From: Oscillibacter ruminantium GH1
Lineage (GTDB): Bacteria; Bacillota; Clostridia; Oscillospirales; Oscillospiraceae
Assembly: GCF_000307265.1 (NCBI RefSeq)
Contig: NZ_DF158896.1
Span: forward strand, 701,568-765,567
Length of the DNA stretch: 64,000 nucleotides
Reading direction: 5' to 3'
Below, one piece after another: positions 56,547 through 64,000 of the stretch. A program made the position numbers and the translations under genes. Under the pieces are notes generated by a model. The model searched no databases. It saw only the letters and a program-made list of their open reading frames with translations, and was not told the DNA's origin. Position 1 is the stretch's first letter; every line of letters starts with the position of its first letter.

Positions 56547-59500
56547 TCACTCCTCTTTTTCGTTTCTGGTTTCCGATTTGCCGATTTCGTTTACCGATGC
56601 TTGCCTGCTGACAGTTGCCGATGCCTTTTCGCTAGGATTATTTTTGAGAACCGACGCGTTTGCGCCGGAATTCAAACGTTTTTTTCGCTTGCGGCGGAAG
56701 AGGATAACTGCCAACACCACCAGCGCGATCAAAATACCGCAGGCGGACAGAATGGCAGTGAGCCAAGAGTCGCTGGGAACGGCGCAGAAGACGCCGGAAA
56801 CGCCGTGCATCTCCGTCAGGAGATAGCTGCCGCTGCGGTGGGTGCTCACCTGTGTCCAGCCTTCGGCCCCATAGTGCCACAGCGTTCCGCCGCCGGGGCA
56901 GAGAATGCGCAGGGGAGTGACGCTGTCCTCGGTCAGGTCCGTGCCGGTGAGGCTGAGGCGAAAGACCGCCGCACCTTCAACCGGAGCGGAGATATCGGTT
57001 TGTGGGACGCTCTCCAAAGCGGCCTGATCGGTAAATCGGCCCTCCGCCAAGGCCAGCGACAGTCCCTCGCTGGCAGCGTCGGTGGCAAGAACCGTGATCC
57101 AAGGCGTGTAGACGGCCTCCAGCATCACGTCGGAGTGAACGCCGTCGTAATTAAATTCCGGCCAAACGCCAAAGCAGTCCTCCTTTGCCGGGACTTCCGG
57201 CAATTCCACAAGGCTCAAATCCGCCCCGTACAAAAATGGGATGGAGGCGACGGTTTCACCGTCTGCGGTCAGGGTCAATGTAAAGGAAACCAGTTCTGTG
57301 GGAATACTGGGGAGCGCGCGAAGCCGGTCATAGGAGGCGGGTTCCGCATGGCCGGAATAGCTGATGGAGTCCACGCCGCCCACACCGGTGTCCAGGAAGA
57401 GGTTGCTGGACAGCCGGTCCAAATCCTCTGCATAGCCCGCCACCGCGCCTAAGTATTCCTTTCCGGCAGTCAGAGTTACGATGGAGACGCAGTCCGTCAG
57501 CGTTTTTCCGCTGCCGGCCACGCCGCCTACATAGTCCCCGCCGGAAAGAGTGCATTTTGCATAGCAGGCCCGGACGATGGAAGAGGCCGTTCCGGCCACG
57601 CCGCCTACGTAGCCGCCGCCGGTACTCTCCGCGTCGCCATAGTTTTGGCAGGCGGTGACAAGGCCCAGATCCATCCGGCCCACAACACCGCCCACGCAGT
57701 CCTTCTTCCCGGTGATATTTCCCCGGTTGACGCAGCCGGTGACCACGGCTTTTGACTGATAGGTGGCGGTGTAGGAAATGTCCAGCGAGCTGTCGTCCTC
57801 CGGGTCCAGATCGTATTCAATGCCGATTTCACCCACGATGCCGCCCACATTCCGGTCGGCCTCCACAAGGCCGGTGTTGGTGCTGTCTGCGGTTTTCCCG
57901 AGCGTGGTGGCGGCAATGTTTTCGGCGGAGACATCCTCAATGTGGTCGGACAGGGTCTTGTCGCCGTTCAAGCCGCTTCGCAGATCGTCCATCGCGTCCA
58001 GCATCAGGTTCATCACGGTGGAAAACTGACTGTTGACCGCCCGCAGGTCCTCCAGCAGGAGGTCGGACGCGGAGGTGACGGTGGAATTCAGCTCCTCCAT
58101 TCCGCTGGATACGGCGGCAAGGTCGTCGTACAGCTTGTCACCCGCGGCACGGAAATCATCGTCCACGGGGGTGAAGGTCACGTCTCCGGCCTTGCGCAGT
58201 TCTTCAACGGAGGCTTTCAGCTTGTCAAAGGCATTGCTCAATTTCCGCCCGGCGCTTTCCCCGGCGGAGGCTACGGGTTTTAATTTCTCAAATGCGTCAC
58301 GCAGCTTGGCGGAGAGGTTCCCAGCTGCGTTAGACGCGCTGTGCAGGTGTTCAAAGCCGCTTTCCAGCGCGGCGGAAGCGGCGGAGAGATCGTTCGCCGC
58401 GGAGGAAATTTGCTCCAGAGCCGCGTTCACCTTGGCCGCGTCGATATGCGTATTGGCCTGAATGGCGGCCACGGCCACGGCAATTTTGCCGTTGGCAGAG
58501 CTGAGATTGTTCAGCGCGACGGACAGCTGGGCAAAGGCGGCGGCCGCCGCCGTCAGGTCTTGGGGCGTTTGGCCCAGTGCGTCGGCAAGGCTGCTCATCG
58601 CCTTGGCGGCGGCGGACAGGGCGGCGCTCATTTCGCCAAGACCCGCACCCAGATCAGCCAGCGCTTGATTTACGGCGGCTTGGTCGTCGATCACCACGGC
58701 CTGACGAAGATTCTGTGCGGCCAGCTTGATTTTATCGGAGGCGGATTTCCCTTGCTGTGCGGCGGTTTTCAGGTCGCTCATGGCGGCGCTGAGCTGCCGC
58801 GCGGCGGTTTCACCGATATCTCCGGCCTGTACCAGAGCGTCCAGCGCCGGTTCCAGCCGGGCGGCCAGTGTCGCCAGATCGTCGGATGCGTCGGACAGAT
58901 TGTCCATAGCGGGGGAGAGCTTATCCAATGCGTTGGTGACCGCCACGGAAAGGTCGTTCAGCGTATCCACATTGGCATTTAGCAAATCCGCCGTCCGGTC
59001 GATCAGATCCTTGGAACTGTCTCTGGCGCTGTCGGCGGAGTCTCCCAGAGCGGTGAGTTTGGCGGAAATGTGGTCTGAGGTGCTGTCCGCATCGTTCAGC
59101 GCAATGTCGATCAAAGCGCTGAGGCGATTCAGCGCGGAGCGCAGCTTTTCCAGCGTGTCGCTGTCCGCACCCATGACAATGTATGGCTCACACTGTCCCG
59201 CGATGCCGCCCACGTCCTTGCGGCCCTGAATGTGCCCCGTGTTGGAACAGCCGGAGAGATATCCGGCCTGACGGCCCGCGATGCCGCCGATGTTATAACC
59301 CATGTGGGGATAGCCCACGCTTCCGCTGTTGACGCAGCTTTGAACCACGCCGCTGGAATAGCCCGCAATGCCGCCCACATCCTGCCAACCGGACAGAGAG
59401 CGTTCTCCGCTCTGGTCGGAGACGGTGGTGAGGGAGTCCAGGGCGGAGCCGTCTGCCAAAGCGGCCATATTTAAGGAATCGTCGGAGTTGGGGGAGATAT

Positions 59501-60116
59501 TGACTCTGGTTCGGCTGGTGCAGGAAAGCAGCGTTCCGGCGTTTTTACCGCATACGCCGCCCGTCGCCTGTTCACCTTGAACGGTTCCGCTGACGGAGCA
59601 GGAGACGACCCGCCCGCCGGACTCGTTCACGCCGCAGACGCCGCCAATGTTGGAGCGGCCCTGCACCGCTCCGGAGAAAACACAAGCGGAGATGGTGCCC
59701 CGATTGGTTCCCGCAATGCCGCCCACACTGGAGGCCGAGCCGCCGGGGGCGACCGTTCCTTTCACCGTGAGATTTTTTACCACACCGCCGGGCTGAATAT
59801 ATCGAAACAGACCCTGATTGGACCCGTTTGCATGTACTTCCAGTCCGGAGATGGTGAAGTGGCCGCCGTCAAATATGCCGCCAAAGGTGGGGATGGGGGT
59901 AAAGCCGCAGCCGGTCAACACCAGATCGGTGGACAGACGGACGGTTTTCCCCTGCGACCAAGTGTCCAGTGTGCAGTTTTCCGCCAGATTCATCAGATCG
60001 GAGACGGAGGTGATGTAGATCACATCCGACGATTCCTCAACCGCCAGCGCGGCGGGGGAAACCAGCGAGAGCAGGAGAACCGCCGCAGTCAGCAGCGGAA
60101 AAAGACGTTTACGCAT
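56547..60116 (-). CDS. GLUG-repeat surface protein interrupted by a long helical domain
   Basis: About 1189 residues. A signal peptide (about 1-25) precedes GLUG-type beta-helix repeats (about 90-315; NIGGVCGV, DVGGIAGY, NIGGIAGR and similar). A roughly 420-residue Ala/Ser/Asp/Leu-rich helical region follows (about 318-740), reminiscent of YhgE/Pip-type ectodomains, then more GLUG repeats (about 755-900), a beta-rich region, a membrane helix (about 1120-1142) and a basic tail. It is anchored in the membrane and faces outward. It overlaps the MMPL exporter gene by 8 nt, so it is probably that exporter's surface partner. GGAGG lies 8 nt before ATG 60116. Function unknown. Confidence 0.72.
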   Translation of the reverse strand: MRKRLFPLLTAAVLLLSLVSPAALAVEESSDVIYITSVSDLMNLAENCTLDTWSQGKTVRLSTDLVLTGCGFTPIPTFGGIFDGGHFTISGLEVHANGSNQGLFRYIQPGGVVKNLTVKGTVAPGGSASSVGGIAGTNRGTISACVFSGAVQGRSNIGGVCGVNESGGRVVSCSVSGTVQGEQATGGVCGKNAGTLLSCTSRTRVNISPNSDDSLNMAALADGSALDSLTTVSDQSGERSLSGWQDVGGIAGYSSGVVQSCVNSGSVGYPHMGYNIGGIAGRQAGYLSGCSNTGHIQGRKDVGGIAGQCEPYIVMGADSDTLEKLRSALNRLSALIDIALNDADSTSDHISAKLTALGDSADSARDSSKDLIDRTADLLNANVDTLNDLSVAVTNALDKLSPAMDNLSDASDDLATLAARLEPALDALVQAGDIGETAARQLSAAMSDLKTAAQQGKSASDKIKLAAQNLRQAVVIDDQAAVNQALADLGAGLGEMSAALSAAAKAMSSLADALGQTPQDLTAAAAAFAQLSVALNNLSSANGKIAVAVAAIQANTHIDAAKVNAALEQISSAANDLSAASAALESGFEHLHSASNAAGNLSAKLRDAFEKLKPVASAGESAGRKLSNAFDKLKASVEELRKAGDVTFTPVDDDFRAAGDKLYDDLAAVSSGMEELNSTVTSASDLLLEDLRAVNSQFSTVMNLMLDAMDDLRSGLNGDKTLSDHIEDVSAENIAATTLGKTADSTNTGLVEADRNVGGIVGEIGIEYDLDPEDDSSLDISYTATYQSKAVVTGCVNRGNITGKKDCVGGVVGRMDLGLVTACQNYGDAESTGGGYVGGVAGTASSIVRACYAKCTLSGGDYVGGVAGSGKTLTDCVSIVTLTAGKEYLGAVAGYAEDLDRLSSNLFLDTGVGGVDSISYSGHAEPASYDRLRALPSIPTELVSFTLTLTADGETVASIPFLYGADLSLVELPEVPAKEDCFGVWPEFNYDGVHSDVMLEAVYTPWITVLATDAASEGLSLALAEGRFTDQAALESVPQTDISAPVEGAAVFRLSLTGTDLTEDSVTPLRILCPGGGTLWHYGAEGWTQVSTHRSGSYLLTEMHGVSGVFCAVPSDSWLTAILSACGILIALVVLAVILFRRKRKKRLNSGANASVLKNNPSEKASATVSRQASVNEIGKSETRNEKEE

Positions 60117-62634
60117 GGTGGGCGGCCTCCTCTCTGGACGCTGCTTCTCCGGTGGGGGACGGCAGCTCCGGGGTGGGCGGCTCCGGCGATGGCGGAAGGG
60201 CCTTGCTCTCTTCTTGGACAGTCCCGGCCTCCACATTGGCGTTGAGGCTGCCGATAATGGTGCCGTTGAAGTCCGCGTTGATAATGCCGGAGACATAGCC
60301 CCGGACGTGGCCGTTTACCCGCAGCGTCCCGGTGTTCGTCTGCAAAATCCCCTTGTGCTTGAGGGTAAACGCGGTTTTTTCGATAATCACGTCGCCCAGA
60401 AGCAGAATCTGGGGCAGAATGCCCATCACCAGCGCAATGGACAGAATGGTTCCCCGGCCAAGGCAGATGCCGATGGAGGAAATCGAGGTGTCGGAGGAGA
60501 GAAAGCCGATCAGCGTTCCGGCAGTGGCCAGAATGGTGCCGGAGGTGATGATGGTGGGAAACGCCGCGTTCAGCGATTCAATAGCGGCCTCCTTTAAAGG
60601 CATCTGGTTTTTCAATTGGGTATAGCGGTTGGTGATGACGATGGCGTAATCTATGTTCGCGCCCATCTGAATGGAGGATACGATCAGATAGCTCAGGAAG
60701 AACAGATTGCTCTGGGTCAAATAAGGGAAGGAGAAGTTGATCCAGATGCTGCCCTGAATCACCAGAATCAGCAGTACGGGAAGTCCCGCCGATTGGAAAG
60801 TGAACACCAGCACCAGAATTACGAAGACAATGGTTAAAATGGAGATCATGGCGTTGTCCCGGGCGAAGGAGGCGGACAGGTCATAATCGCTGGTGGAGTT
60901 GCCCACCAAGAAGACGTCCCCGGTGTAATACCGGGCGGCGGTTTGGTGGAGGGTGGTCAGAAAATCAAAGGTTTCCTGACTTTCTTCCGGGAGATTCAAT
61001 TGCAGAACCATGCGGCTGTAATGTTCGCCCTTCAATTGCAGTTTTGCGTCGGTCAGCTGGACATAGAGATCGTTCATCTCTTCCGTCAGGTCGTTGTCCA
61101 GCGTTACATAGCCCTCCTCCATCCGGTCGTGGAGGAAGAGGAACATGTCAATCAGGGGGACGCTGTAACTGTCCAGCCCGCCCACCAGCTGACCGTAAGT
61201 TTCCTGATCCACCGCATAGGCAGAGTACAGCAGGCGGGCCACCTCAATGTCCAAATCCGTCAGTTCCGCGAACTGGCGGGGCGTGAGTCGGTCGGTGAGC
61301 ATGTAGCCGTCCATGGCCTCGGTACTGGAGAGGGCGGTGACGGAATCAATTTGGGGCATGGATTCCAGCGCGCGGGCCAGACGGCCCTCCGCCTCATAGT
61401 CCCCGGTGGGAACCAGCAGCGCCAGCATATTGGTGGAGCCAAACGTCTCGTCCACCTTTTCCTGCGCAATCTGACTGTCGTTTTTTGTATAGGTGGTAAG
61501 GGTGCTGCTGCCGTATACATAGGGGCATTGATTGGAAAAGAAGAACGCTGCGATCAGCACCACCACAAAGATCGGCGGCATAACGAAGCGGCTTTTGTAC
61601 ACAAACCGGCCCCACACATTGATCTTGGGGACAAAGCTCTTGTGATGGGTACGGTCGATCAGGGAGCTGAAGCTCATCAAAAGTCCCGGCATCAGGGTGA
61701 ACACGCTCAAAAGACTCAGCACAATGGATTTCATCAGGACAATGCCCAGATCATACCCGATGCGGAACTGCATAAAGGTCATGGCGAGAAGGCCGGAGAG
61801 CGTGGTGAGGCTGGAGCCGGAGATCTCCGGGATGGCCTTGCTCAGTGCGGAGATCACCGCCTCCCGCGCATCCTGCGTCAGCCGCTCCTCGGTGTAGCGG
61901 TGACAGAGGATAATGGCATAGTCAATGGCCAGAGCCAATTGCAAAACCACCGCCACGGAGTTGGAAATAAAAGAGATTTCACCCAGAAGAAAGTTGGTTC
62001 CCTTGTTCAACAGGGCGGCGGTTCCAAAGGTCACCAGAAGCACGGGAATCTCCATATATGTATGAGAGGTAAACAGCAGCACCAGACAGATGATGACCAC
62101 GGCGATCAGCATGACCACCTGCATCTCGCTGGCGATGGAGTCCGACTGGGCGTTGCCCACCTCGCCGGTGTAATAGACATCGTACCCGGACAGGATATCC
62201 TTGATGCTGCTGAGCGCATCCGTACTGATGGAGTCCTCCGTCTCTCCGTCATAAGTGACGGAAAAGAGAGCCGCCGCATCCTTGTAGTGATCATCGGTGT
62301 CGTCAAAGGCCACGCTTTTCACGCCCCGGACCGTCTCCATTTTATGGGCCAGCGATTCCGCTTGGGCATAAGAGATGTTGTCCACCAGAATGTCGTTGGT
62401 GCCAAAGGTGGTGAACTCCGTATCCATGATGGTCAGGCCCTGACGAGTCTCCGTGGAGTCCGGGAGATAGGCGGTGATGTCGTTGTTCACCTGCACCCAT
62501 CCGCTGGCGATGAAGCAGAAGATTGCAAGGCCCACGTATAAGAGATAAAACGCCTTGCGCTTATCCACGATAAACGCCGCGGCCTGTTCCACAGGGGACT
62601 GCTTTTCACTGCCTCTTTCGGTTTGTTTGCTCAA
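60109..62634 (-). CDS. MMPL/RND superfamily exporter
   Basis: About 841 residues with two repeats of one helix, a large extracytoplasmic loop and five helices, the MMPL/RND topology (first helix about 28-48). LALAIDYAIILCHRYTEER and MGANIDYAIVITNRYTQ carry the paired Asp-Tyr proton-relay motifs of the two halves. The C-terminus has a hydrophilic beta-like segment and a Pro/Glu-rich tail. Relatives export lipids or act with YhgE-like partners; the cargo here is unknown. The start is TTG 62634, supported by AAGGAGG 10 nt upstream. It is the first gene of the four-gene minus-strand transcript. Confidence 0.88.
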   Translation of the reverse strand: MSKQTERGSEKQSPVEQAAAFIVDKRKAFYLLYVGLAIFCFIASGWVQVNNDITAYLPDSTETRQGLTIMDTEFTTFGTNDILVDNISYAQAESLAHKMETVRGVKSVAFDDTDDHYKDAAALFSVTYDGETEDSISTDALSSIKDILSGYDVYYTGEVGNAQSDSIASEMQVVMLIAVVIICLVLLFTSHTYMEIPVLLVTFGTAALLNKGTNFLLGEISFISNSVAVVLQLALAIDYAIILCHRYTEERLTQDAREAVISALSKAIPEISGSSLTTLSGLLAMTFMQFRIGYDLGIVLMKSIVLSLLSVFTLMPGLLMSFSSLIDRTHHKSFVPKINVWGRFVYKSRFVMPPIFVVVLIAAFFFSNQCPYVYGSSTLTTYTKNDSQIAQEKVDETFGSTNMLALLVPTGDYEAEGRLARALESMPQIDSVTALSSTEAMDGYMLTDRLTPRQFAELTDLDIEVARLLYSAYAVDQETYGQLVGGLDSYSVPLIDMFLFLHDRMEEGYVTLDNDLTEEMNDLYVQLTDAKLQLKGEHYSRMVLQLNLPEESQETFDFLTTLHQTAARYYTGDVFLVGNSTSDYDLSASFARDNAMISILTIVFVILVLVFTFQSAGLPVLLILVIQGSIWINFSFPYLTQSNLFFLSYLIVSSIQMGANIDYAIVITNRYTQLKNQMPLKEAAIESLNAAFPTIITSGTILATAGTLIGFLSSDTSISSIGICLGRGTILSIALVMGILPQILLLGDVIIEKTAFTLKHKGILQTNTGTLRVNGHVRGYVSGIINADFNGTIIGSLNANVEAGTVQEESKALPPSPEPPTPELPSPTGEAASREEAAHHA

Positions 62635-62703
62635 ACTTGAAAAACCTCCTTCATCACTCTGCACCGCCAAAGGCCGTGCGCGGCGATGATATGACTTTTT
62701 GCT

Positions 62704-62732
62704 AGTTTACTCTTTCTAGGGGGAAGAAACAA
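62704..62732 (-). promoter_or_regulatory. Promoter of the MMPL-GLUG-hydrogenase transcript
   Basis: On the minus strand TTGTTT (62727-62732), a 17-nt spacer and TAAACT (62704-62709). Confidence 0.6.
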
Positions 62733-62782
62733 CCGTTTTGCAAAAATTTCGTATAAAAAGTGGCAAAATGCTGGTGAAAAGT

Positions 62783-62811
62783 TTGACAAATTCAGGAAAC
62801 GCGCGTATAAC
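62783..62811 (+). promoter_or_regulatory. Promoter of moxR-VWA operon
   Basis: Perfect TTGACA (62783-62788), a 17-nt spacer and TATAAC (62806-62811), divergent from the MMPL promoter. Confidence 0.85.
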
Positions 62812-62872
62812 AAAAGCAGCAAAAAAGGTCGCGGGTCAGGTGGCTGTTCTTGCCCGCGGAATGGAGGAAAGC

Positions 62873-63799
62873 ATGAGCGAACAGATGGATTTTCTGCGGA
62901 CGGAGGGCGTGAACCAGCGCCTTTTAGACGCAGTGGAGGACTGGCGGACAAAGCAGGCTCCGGCTGGACAAAACGTGGCCCACCGGATTCCAAAGCCCCG
63001 CTATCCCTATTACGGAAAGGACGTGTGGGAAGAGGCGATCTCTGCCCTCTTGAGCGGAGAGCATCTGCTGCTGGTTGGCCCAAAGGCCACCGGAAAAAAT
63101 GATTTGGCGGAAAATCTTTCCGCTCTGTTTGGCCGTCCTCAGTGGGACGTGTCCTTTTACATCAATACCGATGCGGCGTCCCTGATCGGCACGGATACCC
63201 TTGCGGATGGAGAGGTTTCCCTGCGTCACGGGCCAATTGCCCGCTGTGCGCTGGAAGGGGGCTTTGGCATTTTGGACGAAATAAACATGGCCAAAAACGA
63301 ATCGCTGGCGGTGCTCCACGCCACGCTGGATTTCCGCCGCTGCATCGACGTGCCGGGATATGACCGCATCCCCTTGTCGGACGCCACCCGCTTCATCGCC
63401 ACCATGAACTATGGCTATGCCGGAACCCGGGATCTGAACGAAGCGCTGGCCTCTCGGTTCCTTGTCATTGACATGCCGCCCATCACGGAGGAAAATTTGT
63501 TGAAGCTGCTGAACCGGGAATTCCCGGGGTTGAAATCAGCCTATGCCCAGCAGTTTATGTGCCTGTTCACCGACATCCGCAAAAAGTGCGACAGCGCGGA
63601 AATTTCCACCAAGGCGCTGGACCTGCGGGGGCTTTTGGCCGCGATCCGCCTGATGCGGCAAGGGCTGCCCGCTGCGCGGGCGCTGGAGCTGGGCATTGTG
63701 AACAAGTGCTTTGACGATTTCGAACGTCAGCTGGTTCAGGACGTGGTCCGGGGCCGCATTCCGGAGGACTTGACGGGGCATGACGCCTTTGAAGATTGA
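62873..63799 (+). CDS. MoxR-type AAA+ ATPase
   Basis: A 308-residue AAA+ ATPase. Walker A is VGPKATGKND (Asn replaces the usual Thr/Ser after Lys), Walker B is FGILDEINMA, and sensor-1 lies in FIATMNYGYAGTRDLNEAL, followed by the arginine-finger region ASRF. MoxR ATPases act as chaperones with VWA proteins to insert cofactors or assemble complexes. GGAGG lies 6 nt before ATG 62873; earlier in-frame codons lack a good site. Its stop overlaps the next start by one base. Confidence 0.88.
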   Translation: MSEQMDFLRTEGVNQRLLDAVEDWRTKQAPAGQNVAHRIPKPRYPYYGKDVWEEAISALLSGEHLLLVGPKATGKNDLAENLSALFGRPQWDVSFYINTDAASLIGTDTLADGEVSLRHGPIARCALEGGFGILDEINMAKNESLAVLHATLDFRRCIDVPGYDRIPLSDATRFIATMNYGYAGTRDLNEALASRFLVIDMPPITEENLLKLLNREFPGLKSAYAQQFMCLFTDIRKKCDSAEISTKALDLRGLLAAIRLMRQGLPAARALELGIVNKCFDDFERQLVQDVVRGRIPEDLTGHDAFED

Positions 63800-64000
63800 T
63801 GGAAATTCAGGAGAATGAAAAGCGCCGGGCCAGAAATCAGGTTTGGACCGCGGCGGAGGAATACGAGTTTGAGCCGAGTTTGAAGACCTATGACGCCGAG
63901 GGCCGGGCGGACCTGTATTGGAACACGGTGGTGGGCTGCGTCCGCCGGGACTGGGGCGGGGCGCTGGAGACTTTGTTTGCCTCCTTTGAAGGCTCTGTGG
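63799..64000 (+). CDS. N-terminus of probable VWA-domain partner (cut by window end)
   Basis: From ATG 63799 (sharing one base with the moxR stop) an open frame of at least 67 codons runs off the window: MEIQENEKRRARNQVW, then acidic residues and YWNTVVGCVRRDWGG. The visible part is a helical, charged region with no diagnostic motif. The call as a CoxE/NorD-like VWA protein rests on the strict pairing of MoxR genes with such partners. Confidence 0.6.
   Translation, partial: MEIQENEKRRARNQVWTAAEEYEFEPSLKTYDAEGRADLYWNTVVGCVRRDWGGALETLFASFEGSV

Overview
This 64 kb window looks like the chromosome of an anaerobic, spore-forming Firmicute of the Clostridia, most likely an Oscillospiraceae (Oscillibacter/Lawsonibacter/Dysosmobacter-like) gut bacterium. 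The evidence is the high-GC codon use of the core genes, spo0A next to spoIVB, a rubrerythrin, an [FeFe]-hydrogenase, and a MurE with the DNPR motif typical of meso-diaminopimelate peptidoglycan. The genus is inferred from gene content only.

Layout. (1) 0.1-2.2 kb, minus strand: Asp23/YloU and YloV/FakA-like lipid kinase genes behind a clear sigma-A promoter. (2) 2.4-5.0 kb: rarD, rsmD, coaD and a coiled-coil gene, end-overlapped as one operon closed by a strong terminator. (3) 5.2-18.8 kb: the division and cell-wall (dcw) cluster mraZ-rsmH-DUF6440-ftsL-spoVD/pbpB-murE-mraY-ftsW/spoVE-murG-murA-ftsQ-ftsZ. It is headed by a promoter with four in-phase MraZ boxes; murC, murD and murF are absent. 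(4) 19.1-21.4 kb: spoIVB, spo0A (with two candidate 0A boxes 30 bp apart) and a TSCPD protein. (5) 21.6-22.8 kb: a GT4 glycosyltransferase.

(6) 23.2-36.7 kb: an integrative mobilizable element of about 13.5 kb inserted in the first codons of ychF. A seven-codon MKLGIVG stub with the native ribosome binding site remains at the left end. The right end of the element supplies a new RBS and a synonymously recoded MKLGIVG that restores full-length YchF. The element carries a Tn916-type integrase and excisionase, a MobV relaxase beside a pMV158-like oriT, a CHC2-zinc primase-like protein, a D5-like helicase, a TetR-controlled ABC exporter, an NTF2-like protein and a minus-strand group (sigma-like, DUF4304-like, DUF6076). 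It has no type IV secretion genes, so transfer would need a helper.

(7) 36.7-43.3 kb: ychF, a chemotaxis receptor, a small membrane protein, D-serine ammonia-lyase, another small membrane protein and rubrerythrin. (8) 43.5-51.4 kb: rpoB-rpoC with tandem promoters and a strong terminator, detached from the usual ribosomal-protein neighbours. (9) 51.5-52.9 kb: carbamate kinase and RidA, convergent on a shared terminator. (10) 62.7-53.0 kb, minus strand: one tightly packed transcript encoding an MMPL/RND exporter, a large GLUG-repeat surface protein split by a long helical region, a NuoF-C-terminal/GltD fusion flavoprotein and an [FeFe]-hydrogenase. (11) 62.8-64.0 kb: a MoxR-type AAA+ ATPase followed by the start of its probable VWA partner, cut by the window edge.

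No rRNA, tRNA or CRISPR array was recognised. Promoters were called by eye from -35/-10 hexamers and spacing, and terminators from inverted repeats followed by T-runs.
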